Position numbers and translations under genes: made by a program
Shown: in pieces, positions 34,404-42,950 of the stretch
How positions within the stretch are numbered: position 1 is the stretch's first letter
Layout: every line of letters begins with the position of its first letter
NCBI GenBank assembly: GCA_964453645.1
Contig: CAYVRJ010000001.1
Span: forward strand, 62,001-126,000
DNA from: CAYVRJ01 sp964453645
GTDB lineage: Bacteria > Bacillota > Clostridia > Christensenellales > JAWKQI01
Length of the DNA stretch: 64,000 bases
Reading direction: 5' to 3'
Notes under the pieces: model-generated
What the model was told of the DNA's origin: nothing
Database searches by the model: none
What the model saw: only the letters and a program-made list of their open reading frames with translations

Positions 34404-35123
34404 TTAGTTGGATGCGGCTTCGTCTAAAATCAACTCACAGCCCGGCAAAACTTTAAGTGCCGTTGCAGGCAGATCGGGGGTTGGGTCGAGATTGAGTAGC
34501 TTTGCTACAATTTCTTTCTTGTGTGCCCCAAAGACCGAGAGCTGCACCACCGATGCGTCCAGCATGTTTTGAATGCCAAGGGTGATACCCTGCTCAATGG
34601 GGGGCATATCCCCCTCAAAATACTTCACCGCAACTTCTTTGGTTTTGGGCGCAAGGTCGGTGACATGGGCACCGGTTTCAAAAGAGCAACCCGGTTCGTT
34701 GAGGGCCAAGTGGCCGTTCATACCCATACCCAGCAGCAAATAATCAATTCCGCCCAAACCCTTTATGAACAACTCCACGCTTTCGCATTCCTTAGCAGGA
34801 TCAGCACACATGCCGTCGAACAAGCGAATATTTTCGGGCGATACATTAATTTTTGAAAAAATGTTGTCGTTTAAAAAATACGCACAGGAGCCGTATGCCT
34901 CTTTTGAAATGTTGAGCCACTCGTCTAACCCCACGATGCTCACCTGAGAAAAATCAATTTCTCCCGATTGATTCATGGAGATGAGTTCGTCAAATACGGG
35001 CAGGGAGGTGTGCCCCGCTGCCAGACACAAAAGGGCAGTTGGTTTATTTTGAACAATTTCTTTGATTGTTGCAGCAATATGTTTTGCCGCAAGCTCTTGG
35101 GTTTTAAATACGTTTGTTTTCAT
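34404..35123 (-). CDS. nagB: Glucosamine-6-phosphate deaminase (NagB) family protein
   Basis: This 239-residue protein of the NagB/6-phosphogluconolactonase fold shows the NagB motifs GLDEW, LLLGMGMNGHLALNEPG (catalytic His and Glu) and GAHKKE. The expected reaction is glucosamine-6-phosphate to fructose-6-phosphate plus ammonia. It is the last gene of the leftward operon, 46 nt after a Gfo/Idh/MocA gene. No NagA deacetylase is present, so the substrate could be a different amino sugar phosphate made by this pathway. Confidence 0.85.
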   Translation of the reverse strand: MKTNVFKTQELAAKHIAATIKEIVQNKPTALLCLAAGHTSLPVFDELISMNQSGEIDFSQVSIVGLDEWLNISKEAYGSCAYFLNDNIFSKINVSPENIRLFDGMCADPAKECESVELFIKGLGGIDYLLLGMGMNGHLALNEPGCSFETGAHVTDLAPKTKEVAVKYFEGDMPPIEQGITLGIQNMLDASVVQLSVFGAHKKEIVAKLLNLDPTPDLPATALKVLPGCELILDEAASN

Positions 35124-35169
35124 TTTAATTCCGTTCTACCGCTGCACTTGCGGCACAAGTTCATGTACT

Positions 35170-36249
35170 TTATTTCTTCCACAGATCGATGGGTTTTTCC
35201 ACTTTAGCACTAAAGGGCAGTGCCACTTTTGCACCACTTTTGGCCGAAGCGTAGGCCGCATAGATCATTTCGAGGACGGCACGTCCGTCTTCACCCGTCA
35301 CTTTGGGTTTGGTTCCGTTGCGCACGCAGTCGATGAAGTGGGCCAGTTCCTGGGGATACCCCTGGTTAAACGCCTCTTCAAACACAGTAAACGTCCAGCC
35401 CTTGGTGGTTCCCGCCTTTTCCATGGCGTAGTCGTACCCCTCGGTGCTGTAGGTGAGGGCAGCGTTACCCCGGAATAAATCTGCATAGGAAACACCCTTG
35501 GTGCCATACACTTCAATGCGGTCGTCCATACCGCCGTGTTTCGCCCAGCTATCCTCGGCAATGGCGGTGACACCGTTTTCAAATTCAACAATGGTAATGG
35601 TGTTGTCGTCGCAGTCGGTAATATCCTTGTGCAGCACAGTGCTCATGCTGGCATACACGGATTTAATTTTGCAGTTGCCCGTCATCCAGCGAAACCAAGC
35701 CAAAGCGTGACAACCCATATCCATCATAACGCCACCGCCGGCGGTATCTGCTTGATAAAACCAAGGGCTGTGGGGCCCGCTGTGTTTTTCGGCTTGCTTG
35801 AGCATATACACATCACCCACGGCACCCCGCTCCACCAAGGCCCGTACCCGCTCGTATTTGGGAGCAAAGCAAAGTTCCTCGGCATACATGAGCAGCACAT
35901 TTTTCTGTTTGCACAGTGCAATCATTTCATCGGCCTGTTCCAAAGTCATGGACAGGGGCTTTTCGATGATGATGTGCTTGTTGGCATTGGCAGCCTTGAG
36001 GCAGGCTTCGTAGTGGAGATAGTTGGGCAGGCAGATGTCAATGACGTCGGCATCACATTCCTTTAGTAATGTATCTATATTGTCGTATGCATTGGGCACG
36101 CCAAAGGTGGTGGCCAAATGTTTGGCATTCTCTAAATTGCGCCCATAAATCGCCACAACTTCGGCATCGGGCACGAAACGAATATAACTTTCCAAATGGA
36201 TGTGGGAAATAAATCCGGTACCTAGAATGGCAACTTTCGTCTTACTCAT
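35170..36249 (-). CDS. Gfo/Idh/MocA family oxidoreductase (leftward operon, second copy)
   Basis: This 359-residue NAD(P)-dependent sugar dehydrogenase-like protein has the dinucleotide-binding motif ILGTGFISHIHLESY at residues 9-23, the EKPLSMTLEQADEM loop with the conserved Lys, and a C-terminal alpha/beta domain with MDMGCHALAWFRWMTG containing the conserved His. The family oxidises or reduces hydroxyls on sugars, inositols and their phosphates. A GGAGGTC site precedes the ATG. It follows the ROK kinase gene by 17 nt. Confidence 0.88.
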   Translation of the reverse strand: MSKTKVAILGTGFISHIHLESYIRFVPDAEVVAIYGRNLENAKHLATTFGVPNAYDNIDTLLKECDADVIDICLPNYLHYEACLKAANANKHIIIEKPLSMTLEQADEMIALCKQKNVLLMYAEELCFAPKYERVRALVERGAVGDVYMLKQAEKHSGPHSPWFYQADTAGGGVMMDMGCHALAWFRWMTGNCKIKSVYASMSTVLHKDITDCDDNTITIVEFENGVTAIAEDSWAKHGGMDDRIEVYGTKGVSYADLFRGNAALTYSTEGYDYAMEKAGTTKGWTFTVFEEAFNQGYPQELAHFIDCVRNGTKPKVTGEDGRAVLEMIYAAYASAKSGAKVALPFSAKVEKPIDLWKK

Positions 36250-36266
36250 GGTATGACCTCCAAAAA

Positions 36267-37223
36267 TTAATTAAGTCCTTTGTATAACAGTGCTGCGCCA
36301 ATAATGCCAGCGTCGTTGGAAAGCTCTGCTCGAAGAATTTTAGGCATGATCATAAGATCGGGTGCATAAGAAATTCTTGTCACCTCTTCTCGCAGGGGGG
36401 TGAGCAGGTTTTCACCTTCGTTGCAAATACCCCCACCAATAATAATGGCATCGGGGCGGAAGCAAATGGTGAGGGTTTGAATACCCTCAGCTAAATAGCG
36501 AATAAAGTTTTTAACAAGCACTTTAGCCGTTTCATCTCCCTGAAGGGCAGCTTTAAAGGGAAGTTTGGCACTCACGTTACTTAAATCTTTGCCGCACAGC
36601 TCATACATGAGGCTGTGTTTGTTTGCTTCAATGGCACGGACCGTGTCCCGAACAAGGGCGGTAACCGAGGCATAGGTTTCCAAACAGCCCCGCCTGCCGC
36701 AAGTGCAGGGTTCACCGTTAATTACTAGGCCGATGTGCCCCAGTTCCAAACCCTCTCGGGTTCCCCCGGTGAAAATTTTTCCGTTTAAGATGACACCGCC
36801 ACCAACACCCGTGCCCAAGGTGATCATGACCACGTTTTGAAGGCCCTTGGCAGCACCTGATAAGGCTTCGCCAAAGGCTGCACAGTCTGCATCGTTGGCA
36901 ATGTATGTTTCTTTGTCGATATGCTTTTTAAATTCAGAGACTAAGTCCACATCGTACCAATCTAAATTATTGGCAAACACCACGTGGTTGTTAGCTGGAT
37001 CGAGGGAACTGGGCACACCAATGCCCACCGAGTGAATGTCTTTAAAATCCACATTTGCCATGCCTGCAACCGCCTTGGCGGCATTCGCCATATCGCAAAC
37101 GATGGTTTCAAAATCGTGGGTGGGGGAGGTGGGGACAGAATGTTTGGCGATGAGTTTGTAGGTTTCATCCACAATGCCAACGGCAACATTCGTACCCCCT
37201 AAGTCAATTCCTAAGTAGTACAT
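36267..37223 (-). CDS. ROK-family sugar kinase
   Basis: This 318-residue kinase has the ATP-binding start LGIDLGGTNVAVGIVD, the catalytic region NDADCAAFGEA, and the zinc-binding ROK signature CTCGRRGCLETYAS. There is no N-terminal helix-turn-helix, so it is a kinase, not a repressor. Glucokinase or N-acetylmannosamine/glucosamine kinase-like activity is likely. It lies between the TIM-barrel and Gfo genes and probably makes the phosphorylated substrate for the NagB-like enzyme. Confidence 0.9.
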   Translation of the reverse strand: MYYLGIDLGGTNVAVGIVDETYKLIAKHSVPTSPTHDFETIVCDMANAAKAVAGMANVDFKDIHSVGIGVPSSLDPANNHVVFANNLDWYDVDLVSEFKKHIDKETYIANDADCAAFGEALSGAAKGLQNVVMITLGTGVGGGVILNGKIFTGGTREGLELGHIGLVINGEPCTCGRRGCLETYASVTALVRDTVRAIEANKHSLMYELCGKDLSNVSAKLPFKAALQGDETAKVLVKNFIRYLAEGIQTLTICFRPDAIIIGGGICNEGENLLTPLREEVTRISYAPDLMIMPKILRAELSNDAGIIGAALLYKGLN

Positions 37224-37225
37224 AG

Positions 37226-38128
37226 CTACACTCCGACTGTTTTTAATATTCCATCCACAAACCCCTTAGCCCGAGGGATATCACTCTCGTCTAAGTGTTC
37301 GATGATGAGGGGCATGTTGGGGTGATGTTTTGCCAACAGCTCTAAGTACAGGGGATAATTTAACACACCCAGTCCCGCAGCGGGAAGCTCAACACCTCCC
37401 GAACCCCGGAATGTGTGGGATTCGTCCGCATCGATATTCGCATGTTTTTCGGACAGATCGCTGGTGCGCTTGCAGTCCTTTGCGTGGGCAATTTTCATAT
37501 AGGGGGCAAGTTTATCAAAAATTCGCACCAGTTCTGCATCCACATCTTCAATATTTGCATCCGAGAAATAGTTGGTTGGGTCGCACACAAGGCCTAAGTG
37601 GGGGGAGTTGACGTCCTGAAACAGGCGTTCCACTTGGGCAACCGTACCGATGACGTTGTTGACATAATTCTCAATCAAGAAGGTAACGCCTTCCGACTCA
37701 GCGTGGGATACGATGTCTTTGATGATGGACAGAGTCTCTTGGTATACCTCTTCGCTTGCGTTGCGGTCGTCCCACACCCAGTCGCTCTCCTCGTTGTACG
37801 TGCCCGTTTCACTAGCCACGTAGGTGCAGCCCAAGTGTTTTGCAAAGCTGATCATAGATTTTAAATAATCGATGTTTGCCTTGCGCTTCTTTGGATTTGG
37901 ATGGATAAAGTTTGTGTAGGACGAAACGGCAATGATAGGCAAGTTTGCATCCCGAAACTTTTCTTGGATTTCTTTTGCTTTTTCAACGGTTAATTCCCCT
38001 TTGGTCGCATCGCAGTCCTTAAAGGAAACGTCCAACTGAACGCAGTTAAAGTCTGTTGCTTTAATGCGCTGAATCACTTCATCGGTGTTGTAGGGGTAAT
38101 AGCCTGTAAAAATACCAACGCTTAACAT
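37226..38128 (-). CDS. Sugar phosphate isomerase/epimerase, xylose-isomerase-like TIM barrel (leftward)
   Basis: This 300-residue AP-endonuclease-2-type TIM barrel carries the metal-binding Glu/Asp/His pattern seen in TFLIENYVNN, LVCDPTNYF, IAHAKDCK and LIIEHLDESD. The family includes IolE, IolI, hydroxypyruvate isomerase and epimerases of keto-sugars. The substrate is unknown. The ATG follows AAAGGAG. It is 12 nt after the upstream Gfo gene and 2 nt before the ROK gene, so all are one transcript. Confidence 0.85.
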   Translation of the reverse strand: MLSVGIFTGYYPYNTDEVIQRIKATDFNCVQLDVSFKDCDATKGELTVEKAKEIQEKFRDANLPIIAVSSYTNFIHPNPKKRKANIDYLKSMISFAKHLGCTYVASETGTYNEESDWVWDDRNASEEVYQETLSIIKDIVSHAESEGVTFLIENYVNNVIGTVAQVERLFQDVNSPHLGLVCDPTNYFSDANIEDVDAELVRIFDKLAPYMKIAHAKDCKRTSDLSEKHANIDADESHTFRGSGGVELPAAGLGVLNYPLYLELLAKHHPNMPLIIEHLDESDIPRAKGFVDGILKTVGV

Positions 38129-38140
38129 ATCTTTTCTCCT

Positions 38141-39247
38141 TTAGGATTGTAGAATGCTCTCAAGGGAAACAGTGCGCTTTTGCTCGATAGAAGCATAACA
38201 CGCCTCCACACAGCCAATGGTATGGATGTTGTCAACAGCGCTAATCTCGGGCAGCGTATTGTTTTCAACCGCACAGAGCAGGGAGGACATGGTGCCCCTA
38301 AACGCATCGGGGAACCAAACGGTGTCCCAAGTGGGTTCAATCCACTGGTTGGGGTATGACTTGCAAGTGAATTTTAAGGTGCTGGGCTGGCGTGCGGGGT
38401 ACATGGGCCAGCCAATGGTGCCCGTGGCCATGCCGTCAAGGCCCTCCACTCTCCACTTGATATAGATATCCTTCTCGCAGGGGTCGTTGGGCCATGCCCA
38501 CACGTCGTCTAAGCTGGTGGCCATGAGACCGTCTGCGTATTTGTATGTGTATTGGGTGATGCCGTCCGTGTGGGGAAACTGGGACCGTGGATCGGGACGG
38601 CAAAGGGCAGTGATTTCCATGGGATCGCCAAAGAGATACCGGAAGATATCGATGTGGTGGATACCCATACCAAACAGCTCTAACTTATCGTAACTCTTTA
38701 AAAATTCTTGCCAGTGGGGGATGGCACGCATCTCAATGGTGGCGAGAACGGGTGTGCCCAGCAGCCCCTTGTCTAAGATAAACTTAAGGGCACGCATGGA
38801 TTGATCGTAGCGCATGTTGGAGTTGACGGCAATTTGAATGCCGTGGTCTTCACCCAGCTTTGCAATCTTCCTTGTGTCCTCAAGGGACATGGAGATGGGC
38901 TTTTGGCACAGAATACCCTTTATGTTTTTGTGCTTACACGCTTCTTCCACCACCTGGAGCTGAATGTGGGGGGGAATTGCAATGTCTAAGATTTCAATTT
39001 CCTCGTCGTTTAGAAGTTCCTGCCAGGTTTCGTAAACCTTTTGAATACCCCGAAGGGCTGCAACTTCTTTGGAAACGTCGTATTCTTTGGAAGCGATGGC
39101 AACGGGGTTAAACCCCATGTCGTTGTAGGCCACCAGCTGGCAGTCTTTCATTATAAAACCCGAACCAATACAGCCAATGCGCCAATCCTTGCGCTTTGGC
39201 ATGGGTGGCTCTGTTGCTGCGATAATTTCTTGAATAAGCTTTTCCAT
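38141..39247 (-). CDS. Gfo/Idh/MocA family oxidoreductase (leftward operon, first copy)
   Basis: This 368-residue dehydrogenase-like protein has IGCIGSGFIMKDCQ near residue 24, CQKPISMSLEDTRK, and GMGIHHIDIFRYLFG with the catalytic-region His. It is distinct from the other copy in this operon (little shared sequence outside motifs). A pair of Gfo enzymes with one TIM-barrel epimerase suggests oxidation, epimerisation and re-reduction of a sugar. GGAGG precedes the ATG, 19 nt after the permease gene. Confidence 0.87.
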   Translation of the reverse strand: MEKLIQEIIAATEPPMPKRKDWRIGCIGSGFIMKDCQLVAYNDMGFNPVAIASKEYDVSKEVAALRGIQKVYETWQELLNDEEIEILDIAIPPHIQLQVVEEACKHKNIKGILCQKPISMSLEDTRKIAKLGEDHGIQIAVNSNMRYDQSMRALKFILDKGLLGTPVLATIEMRAIPHWQEFLKSYDKLELFGMGIHHIDIFRYLFGDPMEITALCRPDPRSQFPHTDGITQYTYKYADGLMATSLDDVWAWPNDPCEKDIYIKWRVEGLDGMATGTIGWPMYPARQPSTLKFTCKSYPNQWIEPTWDTVWFPDAFRGTMSSLLCAVENNTLPEISAVDNIHTIGCVEACYASIEQKRTVSLESILQS

Positions 39248-39266
39248 GGTGTATAAATCCTCCTGA

Positions 39267-40244
39267 TTATTGACGAACGGCCTTGGAACGGTTGTATACG
39301 GCCAGCAGTATGATGAGCACGATCCCCATGATCACATCCCGAAGGGCCTGGGGCAGATCCAGCACCACCAAGCAGTTGGATAAAACGATCATGAGCAACG
39401 CCCCTGCGGCTGTGCCCACAAAGGAGCCCTTGCCCCCCACCAGCAGCGTACCTCCGATGACCACCGCAACGATGGACATCATGGTATAGGAATCAAAGGC
39501 ACTGCACATAACAAAGTTCATGTATCCGGCACCTACGAATCCTGCAAAGCCAGCAAACACACCGGCTAAGGTGTAGTTGAGCATCTTCATCTTCACGGTT
39601 TTTACGCCCGAGAGATAGGCGGCACGGTTGTTGTTACCCGTTAAGAACAACTGTTTGCCGTAGTGGGTGCGGTTTAAGATGTATAAGACGATAAAGAGGA
39701 TAGCTCCAAAGTAGAGCAGGGTTGTTGGGAATACCCCAAACACCCGGTAGGTCACCGAGGTGGTGAACCACTGGGCCGCTCTGCCCGTGGGTTTTCCTTG
39801 GGTAAACACGTATTGCAGTCTGGTGACAACGTTGGAGATACAAAGGGTTACGACCAGAGGGGGTAACCCAATTTTAACCGAACCAAATCCGTTGCAAAAG
39901 CCGATCACGGCACCCACGATGAGGGCAACCACCAGCGCTTCCACAACTAAAATCGGGTCTTCGGTGGTCTTCATGATGGCGGTGGAGAGCAGGGCTGTCA
40001 TGGACATAACCGAACCCACCGACATATCGATGCCGTCGGAGATGATGACTAGGGTTTGTCCCGCAGATGCGATGGCCAGCATGGCAGTTAAGGTAAAGAT
40101 ATTGCCGAAGGCACTGGGGTTTAGGGAGTCGGGGTTGATGACCACGTTGAATACAAACAACAACAGGGAGATGATTAACGCCATCCCGATCTGATTGTTT
40201 TTAGCAAACATTTTAAGTTTTAAACTTCTGTCTAGGGTGTTCAT
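39267..40244 (-). CDS. Sugar ABC importer permease 2 (RbsC type)
   Basis: This 325-residue BPD_transp_2 permease has LVIISDGIDMSVGSVMSMTA and VAVVIGGTLLVGGKGSF family segments and about ten membrane spans. ATG overlaps the stop of the other permease gene by 4 nt, so the two are coupled and probably form a heterodimer. Confidence 0.92.
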   Translation of the reverse strand: MNTLDRSLKLKMFAKNNQIGMALIISLLLFVFNVVINPDSLNPSAFGNIFTLTAMLAIASAGQTLVIISDGIDMSVGSVMSMTALLSTAIMKTTEDPILVVEALVVALIVGAVIGFCNGFGSVKIGLPPLVVTLCISNVVTRLQYVFTQGKPTGRAAQWFTTSVTYRVFGVFPTTLLYFGAILFIVLYILNRTHYGKQLFLTGNNNRAAYLSGVKTVKMKMLNYTLAGVFAGFAGFVGAGYMNFVMCSAFDSYTMMSIVAVVIGGTLLVGGKGSFVGTAAGALLMIVLSNCLVVLDLPQALRDVIMGIVLIILLAVYNRSKAVRQ

Positions 40245-41284
40245 GATTTAACGCCCCCTCTCGTGATTTGTTTGGAGATACCCGCTTTTAAGGCATCCCT
40301 TTGGGCTTTCATGGTGAAGATGGTGGCGATGAGCCCCAAGAGGATGATGCCGTCCGAAACCAGGTTCTGCCAATAGGTGGTGGCGGTGAACCCGGGGATG
40401 ATGCGGGGAAGGATGTTGAACAATTGGAACACGCTGTTTTGAATGAGGATTAAGAACCCTGCACCAAAGAGTGCACACGCCATGGTGCCCCAGCCGCCAG
40501 CAAGGGCAACGCCGCCCAAGATACATGCGGCAATACTTCTAAGGCCGTAGGATTCACCCATAATGGGATTACCCGAGCCACTCATTGCAGTTAAGCAAAG
40601 GCCTGCAAAGGCGGTGAACACCCCGGCTAAGGCATACATCTTCACCTTGGTGACAGCGGTGTTGATACCTGAAGCATAGGCGTTGCGCTCGCTTCCGCCA
40701 ACGGCGTATACGTGGCGCATGAGGGGTGTTTTCTTGAGATACAGCCAGATGAAGTAGGCCACCAAAATGACCAACAGGGAAAATGGTATGATGCCAAATA
40801 TCTGCATGTCGTAAGTCTGATAGATTTCAGAGGGTACTGTGCCCTGTGGTTTGGGCATGATGAGCACGTTTAACCCCCGAATGATATAGATCATAGCAAA
40901 CCCTGCCAAAAGGGGCGGAATGCGCAGATAGGAGACGATCATGCCGTTAATGGTTGCAACCAGCACCACGCAGGCAAGGGCAATGGCCCACGCCCAAAAC
41001 AGGGGTAATCCCGGGAAATAGATGGGCAGCATGATAGCCAGCACGTTGGCAAGGGACATCTGTACGCCGATGGAAATATCGATAATACCCAGCAGCATCA
41101 GCACCAACTGCCCCATGGTGACTAAAATCAATGGGGTGTTTTTGGCAAACAATAGGGATATGTTTTTAATAGAAAAAAACTGGTCGGGGGATTGAATGAT
41201 GTTGTTGATGATGAGAACGATCATAAACAACACAAAACCTGTAAATACAGGGGATTTTTTAAATCTCACAAATAAATCTTTCAT
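40241..41284 (-). CDS. Sugar ABC importer permease 1 (RbsC type)
   Basis: This 347-residue permease has LVLMLLGIIDISIGVQMSLA and IAACILGGVALAGGWGTM, matching BPD_transp_2 proteins. It starts 3 nt after the ATPase gene behind AAGGAGAG and overlaps permease 2 by 4 nt. Two different permeases, unlike the single one of the importer at 22100-25795, indicate a heterodimeric channel. Confidence 0.92.
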   Translation of the reverse strand: MKDLFVRFKKSPVFTGFVLFMIVLIINNIIQSPDQFFSIKNISLLFAKNTPLILVTMGQLVLMLLGIIDISIGVQMSLANVLAIMLPIYFPGLPLFWAWAIALACVVLVATINGMIVSYLRIPPLLAGFAMIYIIRGLNVLIMPKPQGTVPSEIYQTYDMQIFGIIPFSLLVILVAYFIWLYLKKTPLMRHVYAVGGSERNAYASGINTAVTKVKMYALAGVFTAFAGLCLTAMSGSGNPIMGESYGLRSIAACILGGVALAGGWGTMACALFGAGFLILIQNSVFQLFNILPRIIPGFTATTYWQNLVSDGIILLGLIATIFTMKAQRDALKAGISKQITRGGVKS

Positions 41285-41287
41285 ATA

Positions 41288-42796
41288 TTACTCTCCTTGC
41301 GCCATAGATTCCGAAAGACCCAGCATGGCTGCAACCAGTTTTTCCTCGGTTCTGTTCCCGCCAGTAAGTTCAATGCTAATCTTACCCTCGTAGAACACAT
41401 AGATTCGATCGGATATTTCAAGTAATTCTTCGTTGTCACTGGAAACGTAAATGACACTCATGCCCTTGGCGATACAGTCCTTTAAAATGTTGTGTATCTC
41501 TCGGCGAGAGCCCACGTCCACGCCCTTTGTCGGGTCGTCCAGCAGCAACAAATCGGGGGAGAGTGCAATCCAGCGCCCTACCACCAGCTTTTGCTGGTTA
41601 CCCCCCGAGAGGGAGTTTGCCGGATGATCGATGGACCCCGCAACAATGCCGTATTTCTCCATGGCATCCTTTGCAAAGTCGTTCACTGTCTTTTGGGACA
41701 AGAAGGAGAACAGCTTACCCTTGGTGGCCTTTGCGGCAAAGAGGTTGTCCGCAACGCTGCGCAGGGGGAAGATAGATTCCCGGGAACGGTCTCCCGAGAT
41801 AAAGCCCATTTGATCGGCAATGGCATCTGCCGGGGTTTTATATTTAATTTTCTTTCCTTTATATAGGATCTCACCGGATTCATATTTTTCATCGCTTAGC
41901 AGTGCCCGGATGAACTCCGATTGGCCCTGTCCGTCAAGGCCTCCAATGCCCACGATCTCACCCCGGTAGGACTTAAAGTGCACTCCTTGCAGTTTGGGGA
42001 ACATGGTTAAGTTGGAGACATCCAGCAGCAGTTCTTTGTTTGTGATGTCCTCATCGGATGCGGCCTTATGGCTCTTGTCCAAATATTTACCCGTCATGTG
42101 GAAGACGATTTCGTCTAGGTTCAAGCCCGACAAATCTCCCTCGGCAACGGTTTCACCGCTCTTTAAGATGGTGCAGCTGTCGCATATTCTAAATATCTCG
42201 CCCATGCGGTGGGAAACGATGATAATGGCTACACCTTTTTTCTTAAGCTCTGCTAAAACTTCAAACACGATGTCCACTTCGTCTGAGTGAAGGGAAGCTG
42301 TGGCTTCGTCTAGGATTAAAATTTTCGGTTCGGTGGCAATGGCCTTTGCAATTTCGATCATACTCTGGGTGGACGGCATGAGGGTTTGCACAAGGGCATC
42401 GGGATCACATTCGATCTTTAACATATTAAAATACGTGAGAGCCTTTTTACGAAGACTCTTTTTATCTATCAGCCTTGCAAAACCAACCGGTTCCATACCG
42501 AGCACAATGTTGTCGATTGCACTCATAGCAGGGATTAAGCTTAAGTCCTGATAAGCGACTGCAACGCCTAATCTGCGCGAATCCGCTGCATTCCTGATTG
42601 TAACAGGCTTGTTATCGATGGATATTTCGCCGGAATTGGGGTTGACAAGACCGCTCAACACCTTGACCAAGGTGGATTTTCCTGAACCGTTTGCACCCAG
42701 AAGGGCCATGATTTGGCCAGCTTTTGCAGACAAATGTGCTTCCTTTAGTGCAACTACCGCATCAAAATTTTTGTTTATTCCGCGTATTTCTAACAA
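41288..42796 (-). CDS. Sugar ABC importer ATPase (RbsA type)
   Basis: This 502-residue tandem ATPase has Walker A GANGSGKST and Walker B LILDEATASLHSDE in the first domain. The second domain is degenerate (GLDGQGQSEF) with signature LSGGNQQKLVVGRW and Walker B LLLDDPTKGVDVG. The TTG at 42796 is chosen because GGAGGG lies 7 nt upstream and the protein then begins MLEIRGINKNF like other members; a TTG five codons earlier has poorer spacing. An intercistronic stem-loop separates it from the binding-protein gene. Confidence 0.92.
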   Translation of the reverse strand: MLEIRGINKNFDAVVALKEAHLSAKAGQIMALLGANGSGKSTLVKVLSGLVNPNSGEISIDNKPVTIRNAADSRRLGVAVAYQDLSLIPAMSAIDNIVLGMEPVGFARLIDKKSLRKKALTYFNMLKIECDPDALVQTLMPSTQSMIEIAKAIATEPKILILDEATASLHSDEVDIVFEVLAELKKKGVAIIIVSHRMGEIFRICDSCTILKSGETVAEGDLSGLNLDEIVFHMTGKYLDKSHKAASDEDITNKELLLDVSNLTMFPKLQGVHFKSYRGEIVGIGGLDGQGQSEFIRALLSDEKYESGEILYKGKKIKYKTPADAIADQMGFISGDRSRESIFPLRSVADNLFAAKATKGKLFSFLSQKTVNDFAKDAMEKYGIVAGSIDHPANSLSGGNQQKLVVGRWIALSPDLLLLDDPTKGVDVGSRREIHNILKDCIAKGMSVIYVSSDNEELLEISDRIYVFYEGKISIELTGGNRTEEKLVAAMLGLSESMAQGE

Positions 42797-42859
42797 GGGA
42801 TATCCCTCCAAAATCTCCGTGCGTAAAACGGATAATATAATTTATGGTTAAATATGTTT

Positions 42860-42899
42860 GGATTTCACCGGCAAACATGTTTTGCTGCCGGTGAAATCC
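42860..42899 (-). promoter_or_regulatory. Intercistronic stem-loop between binding-protein and ATPase genes
   Basis: A perfect 14-bp stem (42860-42873 with 42886-42899) with a 12-nt loop, and no T run on the transcribed strand. It probably protects the upstream mRNA and gives an excess of binding protein over membrane subunits. Confidence 0.75.
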
Positions 42900-42950
42900 A
42901 TAATTTGAAATTAAATGATTTTATCTTATGCTTAGACTTTGTTTATAGTC

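Noticed and set aside
34404..38128. A standard N-acetylglucosamine operon because of NagB and ROK
   Set aside because: No NagA deacetylase or PTS component is present, and Gfo and TIM-barrel genes are not part of that pathway.
42860..42899. Intrinsic terminator after the binding-protein gene
   Set aside because: The perfect stem is not followed by a T run on the transcribed strand, and the transporter genes downstream need the same transcript.
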